Made by a program: the position numbers and the translations under genes
NCBI GenBank assembly: GCA_011523845.1
Contig: WTFV01000279.1
Location: 1-55,607, forward strand
Source of the DNA: Acidobacteriota bacterium
Lineage (GTDB): Bacteria; Acidobacteriota; Vicinamibacteria; Vicinamibacterales; UBA8438
Length of the DNA: 55,607 nt
Direction of reading: 5' to 3'
Shown: in pieces, positions 8,090 to 15,146 of the stretch
How positions within the stretch are numbered: position 1 is the first letter of the stretch
Layout of the letters: each line of letters begins with the position of its first letter
The notes under the pieces: model-generated
What the model was told of the DNA's origin: nothing
What the model saw: the letters and a program-made list of their open reading frames with translations, nothing else
Database searches by the model: none

Positions 8090-10588
8090 TCACTCCGTAC
8101 GGAGCGCAACGAGCGGATCCACCCGGGCGGCCCGTCGCGCCGGAAGCCACGCCGCCGACGCACCCACGAGCAGCAGCAGCACGGCGACGCCGGCCAGCGT
8201 CGTGACATCCGTGGGTGCGACCTCGAACAGCAGGCTCGTGAGGAACCGCGAGGTCCAGATGGCCGCGACCACGCCGAATACGACGCCTGAACCCGCCAGG
8301 ACGAGCGCCCCGACGACGACCATGCGCACCACGTCGAGCGGCCGCGCGCCCATGGCCAGGCGCAGGCCGATCTCGCGCGTCCGCTGCGCGGTGGCCACGG
8401 CAATCACGCCGTAGATGCCGAGCCCGGCGAGCGTCAGGGCCGCCAGGGCGAACAGCACGAGCAGCGTCGTCGTGAATCGCCGGGCCGCGAGCGTATCCGA
8501 CAGGAGCTGGTCGACGGTGGCGACACTGTAGAAAGTCTGGAGCGGATCGACGGCCTGGACGGCGTCCTGAATCGCCGCCACGCTGGCCGCCGGATCGCCG
8601 GCCGTGCGCACGACGTACGTCATCTCGCCGCTCGCGCTGCCCTGCGCGTGCGGGATGAAGACCTCCGGGCGGCGGCGGCTGTCGAAGCCCTGGGCGCGCG
8701 TCGCGTCGACCACGCCGACGATCTCCGCGTCGAACGCCTGTCCCCATACCTGCACCGTCAACCGTTCCGTCAGCGGATCGCCGTCCGGCCAGTGCCTCCG
8801 CGCCAGCGTCTCGTTGACTACGGCGACGCCCGGCCGCTCGGCGTCGTCCCGTTCGTCGAACCGCCGGCCGGCGCGGAGCTGAATCCGCATCGTATCGAAG
8901 TAGCCGGGAGTCACCTGCGAGATGGCCGTGGACGGCTCCTCGCCCAACGGCGGCGGCGGCCTGTCGTGAATCGTGAGCGGGGTCTCGATCGTGATGTCGG
9001 CCAGTCCGAGGGGAAACGACGAGACGGCGCCGGCCGCGGCCACCCCCGGCAGGGCCCGGATGTTCTGCAGGGTCTCGCGGAAGAAGTTCACGCGCGCGTC
9101 GTCGTCAGCCTGCCGGTCCCAGGCGAAGACCTGCAGCGCCACCGTGTTCCCCGGCGCGAAGCCCAGATCCACGTTCACCAGCCGCGTGAAGCTCTGCAGG
9201 AGCAAACCCGCGCCGACCAGCAGCACGAGCGCCAGGGCGACCTCGGCCGCCACCAGCAGCCGCCGCACCCGCTGCTGCGCGACGGTCGCGCCGGTGCGCT
9301 GCGCCCGCAACAGGCCGGCGACGTCCTGCCGGAACATCTGGAGGGCGGGAGCGAGTCCGAACACCACCGCCGTGGCCGCGACGAGGCCGACCGCGAACGC
9401 GAGGATGCGTCCGTCGACCGCGATCTGCGCCACCCGCGGTACATCCGCGGGCATCAGCGCCACGATTGCCTCCAGCGCGTAGACGGTCAGCGCGACGCCG
9501 CCGATACCCCCCAGCGCCGCGATGACCACGCTTTCCGTCAGCAGTTGCCGCAACAGCCGGCCGCGCCCGCCGCCCACCGCGGTCCGGATCGTGAACTCCT
9601 GCGCCCGCCGCGTGCAGCGCGCCAGCATCAGGTTCGCCACGTTGACGCAGGCGATCAGAAGGACCAGCGCCACCCCGCCCCACAGCAGCAGCAGCGCCGG
9701 CCGCACGGCTTCGACCTGTTGCGTATGGAGCGGGACGACGCGCGCGCCCACGTCCGCGTTGGTCCGCGGGTAGTCGGCGGCGAGCCTGGCGGCTATCGCG
9801 TCCATCTCCGCCTGCGCCGCCGCGAGAGTGACCTCCGGCCGGACCCTCGCGATCACGTGCCACCAGCCGCTGCTGCGGATGAAGGTCTCGTACTCCGCGA
9901 TCGCCTTGGGCACGTAGACGTCCCGCTGGCCGCGTCCGCGCTCGAGACCGAGCTCGAAGTCCGGCGCCAGTATGCCGACCACGGCGTACGGTTGACCGTC
10001 CAGCGTGAGCGACCGGCCGAGGATGCCGGTGTCCCCACCGAAGCGTCGTTCCCAGAATCCGTGCGTCAGGACGACCACGCCGCTGCCCGGCCGGAACTCC
10101 TCGGGCAGGAAGGTCCGGCCGTAGGCGGCGCCGGCGCCCAGCGCCTCGAAGAACCCTTCCGTGACCAGCGATGCATAGAACACCTCGGGCGCGCTGTCGC
10201 CGGTGAAGTCGAACGAGAACGGCTCGATCGCGGCTACCTGCTCGAAACTCGTCGCCTGCTCGCGCCAATCCAGGAAGTTCGCCGGCGCCGGTTCCGCGGG
10301 GCGGTTGCCGTTGTTCGGATCCGTCTGCCACAGCGTCACCAGGCGGTCCGGTTCCGGAAACGGCGGCGGCTGCAGCAGCACGGCGTCGACGACCGAGAAG
10401 ATGGTCGTGGTCGCGCCGATCGCAAGCGTCAGGGTCAGGACCGTGGTCGCCGCGAAGCCGGGCTCCCGGCGCAGCAACCGCAGCCCGAAGCGGACGTCCT
10501 GGAAGACCTGCTCCAGTGCGGCGCCGGAGGACGGCATCCACTCGCTGGCCTCCGACGTTCCCTGACCCGCGTTCGACTGCTTGGCCAT
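8090..10588 (-). CDS. ADOP-type permease, copy 3, lacking the usual N-terminal soluble domain
   Basis: The 832-residue protein parallels copy 2 over most of its length: first helix FAATTVLTLTLAIGATTT, the periplasmic segment FRPGSGVVVLTHGFWERRFG, two FtsX domains, and the C-terminus ARRAARVDPLVALRTE. The N-terminus is different. Instead of the roughly 80-residue domain found in copies 1 and 2, it has about 30 low-complexity residues (MAKQSNAGQGTSEASEW) before VFQDVRFGLRLLRREPGF. ATG 10588 is chosen for its GAGAGGAG site; a TTG 19 codons upstream is also in frame. The gene ends 81 bp before the PadR copy 2 start. Its leader resembles that of the distant membrane fusion protein gene. Confidence 0.9.
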   Translation of the reverse strand: MAKQSNAGQGTSEASEWMPSSGAALEQVFQDVRFGLRLLRREPGFAATTVLTLTLAIGATTTIFSVVDAVLLQPPPFPEPDRLVTLWQTDPNNGNRPAEPAPANFLDWREQATSFEQVAAIEPFSFDFTGDSAPEVFYASLVTEGFFEALGAGAAYGRTFLPEEFRPGSGVVVLTHGFWERRFGGDTGILGRSLTLDGQPYAVVGILAPDFELGLERGRGQRDVYVPKAIAEYETFIRSSGWWHVIARVRPEVTLAAAQAEMDAIAARLAADYPRTNADVGARVVPLHTQQVEAVRPALLLLWGGVALVLLIACVNVANLMLARCTRRAQEFTIRTAVGGGRGRLLRQLLTESVVIAALGGIGGVALTVYALEAIVALMPADVPRVAQIAVDGRILAFAVGLVAATAVVFGLAPALQMFRQDVAGLLRAQRTGATVAQQRVRRLLVAAEVALALVLLVGAGLLLQSFTRLVNVDLGFAPGNTVALQVFAWDRQADDDARVNFFRETLQNIRALPGVAAAGAVSSFPLGLADITIETPLTIHDRPPPPLGEEPSTAISQVTPGYFDTMRIQLRAGRRFDERDDAERPGVAVVNETLARRHWPDGDPLTERLTVQVWGQAFDAEIVGVVDATRAQGFDSRRRPEVFIPHAQGSASGEMTYVVRTAGDPAASVAAIQDAVQAVDPLQTFYSVATVDQLLSDTLAARRFTTTLLVLFALAALTLAGLGIYGVIAVATAQRTREIGLRLAMGARPLDVVRMVVVGALVLAGSGVVFGVVAAIWTSRFLTSLLFEVAPTDVTTLAGVAVLLLLVGASAAWLPARRAARVDPLVALRTE

Positions 10589-10646
10589 CGGATGCTCCTC
10601 TCGGTTACCGGGGAAAACGCTACCACGATTCCTCTCGGTAAGCAAG
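10589..10646 (-). promoter_or_regulatory. Leader with bipartite motif, second copy
   Basis: On the minus strand, CTTGCTTACCGAGAG is followed about 22 nt later by CGGTAACCGAGAGGAGC and the start codon, matching the leader of the membrane fusion protein gene at 1627-1684. The sequence between the blocks is not conserved, which suggests that the blocks themselves are under selection or are protein-binding half-sites. Confidence 0.5.
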
Positions 10647-10657
10647 ATGAATCAGAC

Positions 10658-10705
10658 GGGATGCATCGTCGCTCGAATGCAGCGGGGACTTACACCACGG
10701 GCAGC
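10658..10705 (+). repeat. 48-bp dispersed repeat, copy A
   Basis: This segment matches, in inverted orientation, 39 of 48 positions of a second copy 25.6 kb away (36307-36354). Its core, built around GATGCATC and GCTCGAATGCAGC, is 26 bp with one mismatch. It sits between a permease leader and a recombinase remnant, as a mobile-element end or a conserved regulatory block would. Confidence 0.7.
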
Positions 10706-10789
10706 TAGGGGAAGCCGTGCGAACCGATGCAGGCGGCCGGCCGATCGCAGCCCCGCGACCGGGGCCGGAGACGCCCGAGACGGCCGCGG

Positions 10790-11100
10790 CGCGGGGCCGG
10801 CGGGACACCGCGATTGTGGCGCTGGCGGCCTGCGCCAGGCTGCGCTGCTCCGAGATCGCCGCTGGTTCGGGGCGACGTCACGCCGACGGCGCGCGCCGGG
10901 CAGTTGCGGGTCCGCGTGCGGCCTCGAAGGCCAACGCCGCCGGCCGTGGCGAGGGCCTCCGGCTGCTCACCGGTCCCTTCGCCCGCGCTGTCGACCAGTC
11001 TGCGCCGCGGGCGAGCCCGCGGCGTCTCGCTCGGCCCGCACCAAGTCAACCGGCCATGTCCCGCCCACGTTCCCATCTCCGGACGGCGGTTCATGGATCC
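10790..11100 (+). pseudogene. Degraded tyrosine recombinase/integrase fragment
   Basis: No single frame is open across the homology, but consecutive blocks in alternating frames read as an integrase catalytic core. RRDTAIVALAACARLRCSEI is followed, after a shift near 10862, by LVRGDVTPTARAGQLRVRVR. After a shift near 10920 comes ASKANAAGRGEGLRLLTGPF, and after another shift GVSLGPHQVNR. The order matches phage-type integrases: the first conserved arginine box (LRxSEIAAL), the SK beta-strand, and the region leading to the second box. At least three frameshifts and a missing C-terminal half mean it is not functional. It marks an old integration event. Confidence 0.65.
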
Positions 11101-11142
11101 CCGAAGGGTAACGCTGCGCCGGGGAACGGGTAGTATCGCCCG

Positions 11143-11580
11143 ATGCCTGTGAGCTTTCACCCCGACCCAGGCACTTTGCTGATGTGCGATTTTCGTGGGT
11201 TCAAGGTTCCGGAGATGACCAAGGTACGACCGGTAGTCGTCATTTCTCCGAGACGTCGGAGGGGGCCTGGGCTCTACACCGTTGTGCCGTTGAGCACCCA
11301 GATTCCGAATCCGGTGGAGCTCTTCCATCACCTGATGGATCCTCGCTCGGTGCCTGTCGAGCTCGGCTCGAAGCTGTCCTGGGCGAAGTGCGACATGCTC
11401 TACACGGTCTCCCTGGACCGGCTGAGCCAAGTGAAACGCCGGGGCGGGTACGTCACCCCACCGCCACAGGTGCTTGAGGCAGACCTCGACGCGATCCGCG
11501 ATGGAGTGCTGAGAGCCTTGGGCCTCCGCGAGGAAATCATGAACCTCTCGGGGCTTGACGAAGAGGACGTCGATGCATAA
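11143..11580 (+). CDS. PemK/MazF-superfamily protein (YifN-like), orphan
   Basis: The 145-residue protein begins MPVSFHPDPGTLLMCDFRG and has the PemK-like core KVRPVVVISP near residues 27-37, then YTVVPLST and SWAKCDMLYTVSLDRL. This is the pattern of the YifN branch of the PemK/MazF superfamily. Canonical members are mRNA-cleaving toxins, but this branch is poorly characterised, so RNase activity is not assured. No antitoxin-like gene is visible upstream or downstream, where the neighbours are a recombinase remnant and a hairpin-rich region. The ribosome-binding site is weak. It may be a stranded toxin or a domesticated protein from a lost mobile element. Confidence 0.8.
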   Translation: MPVSFHPDPGTLLMCDFRGFKVPEMTKVRPVVVISPRRRRGPGLYTVVPLSTQIPNPVELFHHLMDPRSVPVELGSKLSWAKCDMLYTVSLDRLSQVKRRGGYVTPPPQVLEADLDAIRDGVLRALGLREEIMNLSGLDEEDVDA

Positions 11581-11594
11581 TGCTGTACAACGTT

Positions 11595-11680
11595 CCCGAT
11601 GAATCGGGCTTCAAAGACTACCCACCCGTGGGTAGCAGTCCCCGGCTTGCGATGACAAGCTGTCGGGGGGCACTGAGCGG
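11595..11680 (+). ncRNA. Hairpin-rich 3' region of unknown role
   Basis: Just after the PemK-like stop codon there are three closely spaced inverted repeats: CCCGA-TGAA-TCGGG, CTACCCA-CCCG-TGGGTAG, and a longer imperfect one beginning CAGTCCCCGGCTTG and closing CAAGCTGTCGGGG. They run directly into a terminator. The arrangement could be a structured 3' UTR or a small RNA processed from it. No known RNA family was recognised. Confidence 0.35.
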
Positions 11681-11720
11681 AAGGGCTCTGCAGCCGCAAG
11701 GACGCAGAGCCCTTTGTCTT
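11681..11720 (+). terminator. Probable intrinsic terminator after the PemK-like gene
   Basis: A perfect 11-bp stem (AAGGGCTCTGC with GCAGAGCCCTT) encloses a 12-nt loop and is followed by TTGTCTT on the plus strand. It ends the PemK-like transcript. The 206 bp from here to the hemL stop codon contains no gene I can support. Confidence 0.75.
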
Positions 11721-11926
11721 CCCCCCTCCCGTCGTGGTGTCAGCGTGTGCTGTGCGTTCACCAACGGCGCGCACGGTGTCGTCCGCGCCTCTCGCACGAA
11801 TCCCGAGTTGCTGCGGATGCTCCCACCCGCTGCTCGCACCCCTTGGGCCACGTAGATGGATTGCTGGCCCCGATTCCGCCGCGCCGACGTTGACGTGGTC
11901 GACGACAACGCGGCCGAAACGCCGAA

Positions 11927-13255
11927 TCAGCGAGGCGTTTCGGGGCGCTGGGGCGCGGACTCCCGAGGGGCCGGACGGATTTCGGCGAGCGACTGGCGCG
12001 CCGCCCGGACGGTACGGTCGACGTCCCGTTCCGTGTGCGCGTCCGACAGGAACCAGCCTTCGAACTGCGACGGCGGCGGGTGGACGCCGCGCCGGAGCAT
12101 GCCGCGGAAGAAGGCGGCGTACGCCTCGGTGTCGGCCGCGGTCGCCGACGCGTAGTCGGTCACCGGTCCGGCAGTGAAGAACGGGGTCAGTACCGAGCCG
12201 GCGGTATTGACCGTCAGCGCCACGCCGGTCTCGAGAGCGGCCGTCCGGAGGCCTTCCGCGAGCCGGCGACCGAGCTTGTCCAGTCGGCGGTACAGCGGCG
12301 CCGACAACCTCGACAGCGACCAGACGCCGGCCGTCATGGCCAGCGGGTTGCCCGACAGCGTGCCGGCCTGATAGACGGGTCCCGCCGGCGAGACGCGCTC
12401 CATCAGATCGCCCCGCCCGCCGTACGCCCCCACCGGCAGGCCGCCGCCGATGATCTTCCCGAGGCAGGTCAGGTCGGGCATCACGCCGTAGACCGCCTGC
12501 GCGCCTCCCCGGGAGGCGCGGAAGCCGGAGATCACCTCGTCGAAGATCAGCACGATGCCGTGCCGGTCGCACAGGTCTCGCAACCCTTCGAGGAAGCCGG
12601 GGGCCGGCGGCACCACCCCCATGTTGCCGGCAATCGGCTCGACGATGACGGCGGCGATCCTCTCGCGGTGGGTGCGGCAGAGGCGTTCGACCGATTCCAC
12701 GTCGTTGTAGGCGGCAATCAGCGTGTCGGCGGCCGTGGCGCGGGCCACGCCGGGGCTGGTCGGCACGCCGAGCGTGGTGGCGCCGGAGCCCGCCTGCACC
12801 AGGAAGGCGTCGCCGTGGCCGTGGTAGCAGCCGGCGAACTTGACGATCCGGTCGCGGCCGGTGGCCGCGCGCGCAACGCGTATCGCGCTCATCGTCGCTT
12901 CCGTGCCCGAGTTGACGAACCGCACGAGCGCGATGGAGGGGACGAGGCGGCAGACGATCCGGGCGAGGTCGACTTCCAGCGCGGTCGGCGCGCCGAAGCT
13001 GGTCCCGCGCCCCGCGGCGGAACGCAGCGCGCGCGTGAGCTCGGGCGGGGCGTGTCCGTGGATGAGCGGTCCCCACGACATCACGTAGTCGATGTAGCTT
13101 TGTCCGTCGGCGTCGTACAGGCGCGCGCCGCGGGCGCGCTCGACGAACGGCGGCCGGCCGCCGACCGCGGCGAACGCGCGCACCGGGCTGTTGACGCCGC
13201 CGGGCAGCACCCGGCGCGCGCGGTTGAAGAGACGGGTGGACTCGGACGCGGGCAT
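11927..13255 (-). CDS. hemL: Glutamate-1-semialdehyde 2,1-aminomutase
   Basis: This PLP enzyme converts glutamate-1-semialdehyde to 5-aminolevulinate in the C5 tetrapyrrole pathway, directly after HemA. The 442-residue sequence starts MPASESTRLFNRARRVLPGG and has NSPVRAF, MSWGPLIHGH, the substrate/PLP loop GTEATMSAIRVARA, KFAGCYHGHGD, FDEVISGFR and the PLP-lysine motif LGKIIGGGLPVGAYGG. Length is close to the usual 425-435. ATG 13255 is preferred to one seven codons upstream because it matches the family start and leaves room between the divergent genes. The other early heme genes (hemA, hemC, hemD, hemB) lie 16-20 kb away in this window. Confidence 0.95.
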   Translation of the reverse strand: MPASESTRLFNRARRVLPGGVNSPVRAFAAVGGRPPFVERARGARLYDADGQSYIDYVMSWGPLIHGHAPPELTRALRSAAGRGTSFGAPTALEVDLARIVCRLVPSIALVRFVNSGTEATMSAIRVARAATGRDRIVKFAGCYHGHGDAFLVQAGSGATTLGVPTSPGVARATAADTLIAAYNDVESVERLCRTHRERIAAVIVEPIAGNMGVVPPAPGFLEGLRDLCDRHGIVLIFDEVISGFRASRGGAQAVYGVMPDLTCLGKIIGGGLPVGAYGGRGDLMERVSPAGPVYQAGTLSGNPLAMTAGVWSLSRLSAPLYRRLDKLGRRLAEGLRTAALETGVALTVNTAGSVLTPFFTAGPVTDYASATAADTEAYAAFFRGMLRRGVHPPPSQFEGWFLSDAHTERDVDRTVRAARQSLAEIRPAPRESAPQRPETPR

Positions 13256-13273
13256 GAGCGCTGCGAACGATAT

Positions 13274-13287
13274 CATGCCCCGGCATG
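13274..13287. promoter_or_regulatory. 14-bp perfect palindrome in the hemL/methyltransferase divergent region
   Basis: CATGCCCCGGCATG is a perfect palindrome. It lies in the 29-bp space between the hemL start and the divergent methyltransferase start, and it contains the methyltransferase ATG. A dimeric regulator bound here would affect both genes. Chance is possible in such GC-rich DNA. Confidence 0.35.
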
Positions 13288-14427
13288 GCCGATCCCTGCG
13301 ACGTCTGCGGCGCCGCCGGCGGCATGAGGCCGCTCCTCGAGGTCGGACTGCCCGGCGTCGGGCCGGTCTGGATACACCGGTGCGGCGGTTGCGGCATGCG
13401 GCAGGTGCGGCCGCGGCTCGGGGCGGCGGCGCTCGACGCCCTGTACGGCGCGGACTACTTCGACTCGCAGTCCGCGCACGGCTTCGCCGGGTACGCCCGA
13501 CAGCGGCAACGTTACGATCGCGAGGCGTTCTTTCTCGCCCGCGAGCTCCGGGGGCTGGCTCCGACAGGGCGTTTCCTGGAGGTCGGCAGCGCACTCGGCT
13601 TTCTGCTCGCCTCGCTGGAGCCGAGGACCGGCTGGGAGGTCGAAGGCGTCGAGCTCTCGGCGTTCGGCGCGTGGTATGCCGGCGACCGGTTCGGAGTCAG
13701 GGTGTACCGCGGAACGCTGGAGGAGGCCGGGCTGCCGGCGGCGACCTTCGACTACGTACTGCAGAAGGACCTGCTGGAGCACGTCGCCCACCCGCGCCGG
13801 CACCTGGAGGAGACGCGGCGGATCATGCGGCCGGGAGCCCGCCTGCGGGTCATCACCCCGAACGGAGAGGCGGACGTGCGTCCCCTGCGGCGCGCGGCGG
13901 CGGAGTTGGGGCCGGACGCGCTCCCGAGCCTGGGGCAGGGACACCTGTCGTTCTTCTCGCGCGAGCAGCTCCTGCGGCTGCTCGGCGGCGTCGGGTTCCG
14001 GGTGCTGCGCGTCCGGTCCATCGGGATACGCCGCGGACTGCGGGCGCTCGGCACGATTCCGGGCCGGAGCAGCCGGACAGGTGTGATCCGGCGCTCGGCG
14101 CTCGCGGCTCGCAGGCCCTCCGGCGCGACCGGCGGCGAGCGGGTTGCACCCCGGGGTCGCGAGGAAGTGGCAGCGGAACCGGAACCTCTGCTGACCTCCG
14201 GAAGTAGCCCATCGGCTGTAACAGGTCGCGAGGAAGTGGCGGCGGCGGGGCCGGAACCCCGGGAGGAGCAGGCCGCGCGGATCGACGCCGAGATCGCCGC
14301 GCATCACCGGCGGGTGCGGGCCTGGCGTCCGTACTTCCACTACCGCCGCCTCGTGAAGCGGCTCGATGCGCTGCCGGGTGCGTTGGCCTACGGTCAGGAC
14401 TTCGACCTGCTGGTCGAGAAACGCTGA
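13285..14427 (+). CDS. Zinc-ribbon class I SAM-dependent methyltransferase with inserted repeat
   Basis: The 380-residue protein has four cysteines spaced as a zinc ribbon (C5, C8, C33, C36; CDVC and CGGC). A Rossmann methyltransferase domain follows, with motif I FLEVGSALGFLLASL near residues 97-111, an acidic VEGVELS segment and DYVLQKDLLEHVAHP. This arrangement is common among enzymes modifying sugars or other small molecules near cell-surface genes. Residues about 285-325 contain an in-frame repeat insertion (GREEVAA twice) of low similarity to any fold. The C-terminal helix-rich tail (YFHYRRLVKRLDALPG) resumes after it. The start codon is inside a palindrome shared with the divergent hemL gene. 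The substrate is unknown. Confidence 0.8.
   Translation: MADPCDVCGAAGGMRPLLEVGLPGVGPVWIHRCGGCGMRQVRPRLGAAALDALYGADYFDSQSAHGFAGYARQRQRYDREAFFLARELRGLAPTGRFLEVGSALGFLLASLEPRTGWEVEGVELSAFGAWYAGDRFGVRVYRGTLEEAGLPAATFDYVLQKDLLEHVAHPRRHLEETRRIMRPGARLRVITPNGEADVRPLRRAAAELGPDALPSLGQGHLSFFSREQLLRLLGGVGFRVLRVRSIGIRRGLRALGTIPGRSSRTGVIRRSALAARRPSGATGGERVAPRGREEVAAEPEPLLTSGSSPSAVTGREEVAAAGPEPREEQAARIDAEIAAHHRRVRAWRPYFHYRRLVKRLDALPGALAYGQDFDLLVEKR
14155..14240. repeat. 17-bp direct repeat, 69-bp period, inside the methyltransferase gene
   Basis: GGTCGCGAGGAAGTGGC occurs exactly twice (14155-14171 and 14224-14240), with partial similarity continuing for another 25 bp. The 69-bp offset is a multiple of three, so the reading frame survives. 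Confidence 0.75.
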
Positions 14428-14430
14428 GCG

Positions 14431-14539
14431 ATGGGACTTCGGCTTCCCGGCGGCGGTGAATGTGACTGGAGGCCGCGGCGGAGGCTGCTGACCGCAGGAT
14501 CCAATGGGACTTCGGCTTCCCGGCGGCGGTGAATGTGAC
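14431..14539. repeat. 36-bp exact direct repeat, 73-bp period
   Basis: Two identical 36-bp copies (14431-14466 and 14504-14539) begin ATGGGACTTCGGCTTCC. They lie between the methyltransferase stop codon and the cytochrome c start. The second copy ends 25 bp before the cytochrome start codon, so it occupies the likely promoter region. Confidence 0.9.
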
Positions 14540-14564
14540 AGAATACGCGCCAGGAGTGGAGTAC

Positions 14565-14999
14565 ATGTCAGTTTCGATAACACGTCGATTCGCTCTCGTC
14601 CTGTTCGCAGCCACGGTCGTTGCGGCGGCCCTCCCGGCGCCGGCGGTGGCGCAGGAGCGCACCGTCAACGACGGCGTCTACACGGACGCACAGGCCACCC
14701 GCGGCCGGGCCGCCTACCGCGCCCAGTGCGCCGCCTGTCACGCCACGAACCTGTTCGGGGGCGAGATGGCGCCCGGCCTGAAGGGCTCGGGCTTCACCGG
14801 CGGATGGAGCGGCGCGACGCTCTGGGAGCTCGCGGACTTCACCAACGCCACGATGCCGCAGGACGCGCCGGGCCGGTTGACGGCCCAGGAGCTGAACGAC
14901 ATCATCGCCTACATCCTGCGGGAGAACGACTACCCGGAAGGGGCGGAAGAGCTCGCGATAGATCTCGCGAACCAGGGCGATCCCATCCGCATCGAGTAG
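14565..14999 (+). CDS. Small secreted c-type cytochrome
   Basis: The 144-residue precursor has a Sec signal peptide (SVSITRRFALVLFAATVVAA, cleaved near APAVAQ at residue 30). A single haem-binding motif CAACH sits at residues 55-59, preceded by GRAAYRAQ, the usual first helix of a class I cytochrome c. A later methionine in TNATMPQDAPG is the probable sixth ligand. The C-terminal helix LTAQELNDIIAYIL completes the fold. It would act as a periplasmic electron carrier. ATG 14565 has GGAG at a good distance and begins right before the signal peptide. It is convergent with the larger cytochrome-containing lipoprotein. Its redox partner cannot be read from the sequence. Confidence 0.9.
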   Translation: MSVSITRRFALVLFAATVVAAALPAPAVAQERTVNDGVYTDAQATRGRAAYRAQCAACHATNLFGGEMAPGLKGSGFTGGWSGATLWELADFTNATMPQDAPGRLTAQELNDIIAYILRENDYPEGAEELAIDLANQGDPIRIE

Positions 15000-15030
15000 G
15001 AGTCTGCGCCGTAGAAGCGGGGCAGACTCC
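14999..15030 (+). terminator. Stem-loop after the cytochrome c gene
   Basis: GGAGTCTGC and GCAGACTCC form a perfect 9-bp stem with a 14-nt loop starting within the stop codon. There is no T-run on the plus side, so it may act as a transcript-end stabiliser rather than a classical intrinsic terminator. Confidence 0.5.
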
Positions 15031-15146
15031 TGGAAGGCGGATCGGGCCTCCAAACGCGAGACAGGCCCTGGGGCGGTTGGGGCTGGGGCCAGGCACGGAG
15101 CTTTGCGACGCGTTTGGCGCGGCGTCAGGCGGGACGCTTCGACGGT

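Noticed and set aside
11580..11855. 91-codon frame after the PemK-like gene
   Set aside because: It runs through four hairpins and a terminator and shows no protein-like pattern.
13256..13594. N-terminal extension of hemL by up to 113 codons
   Set aside because: The extension overlaps the methyltransferase gene on the other strand and is Arg-rich; HemL homologues start near the chosen ATG.
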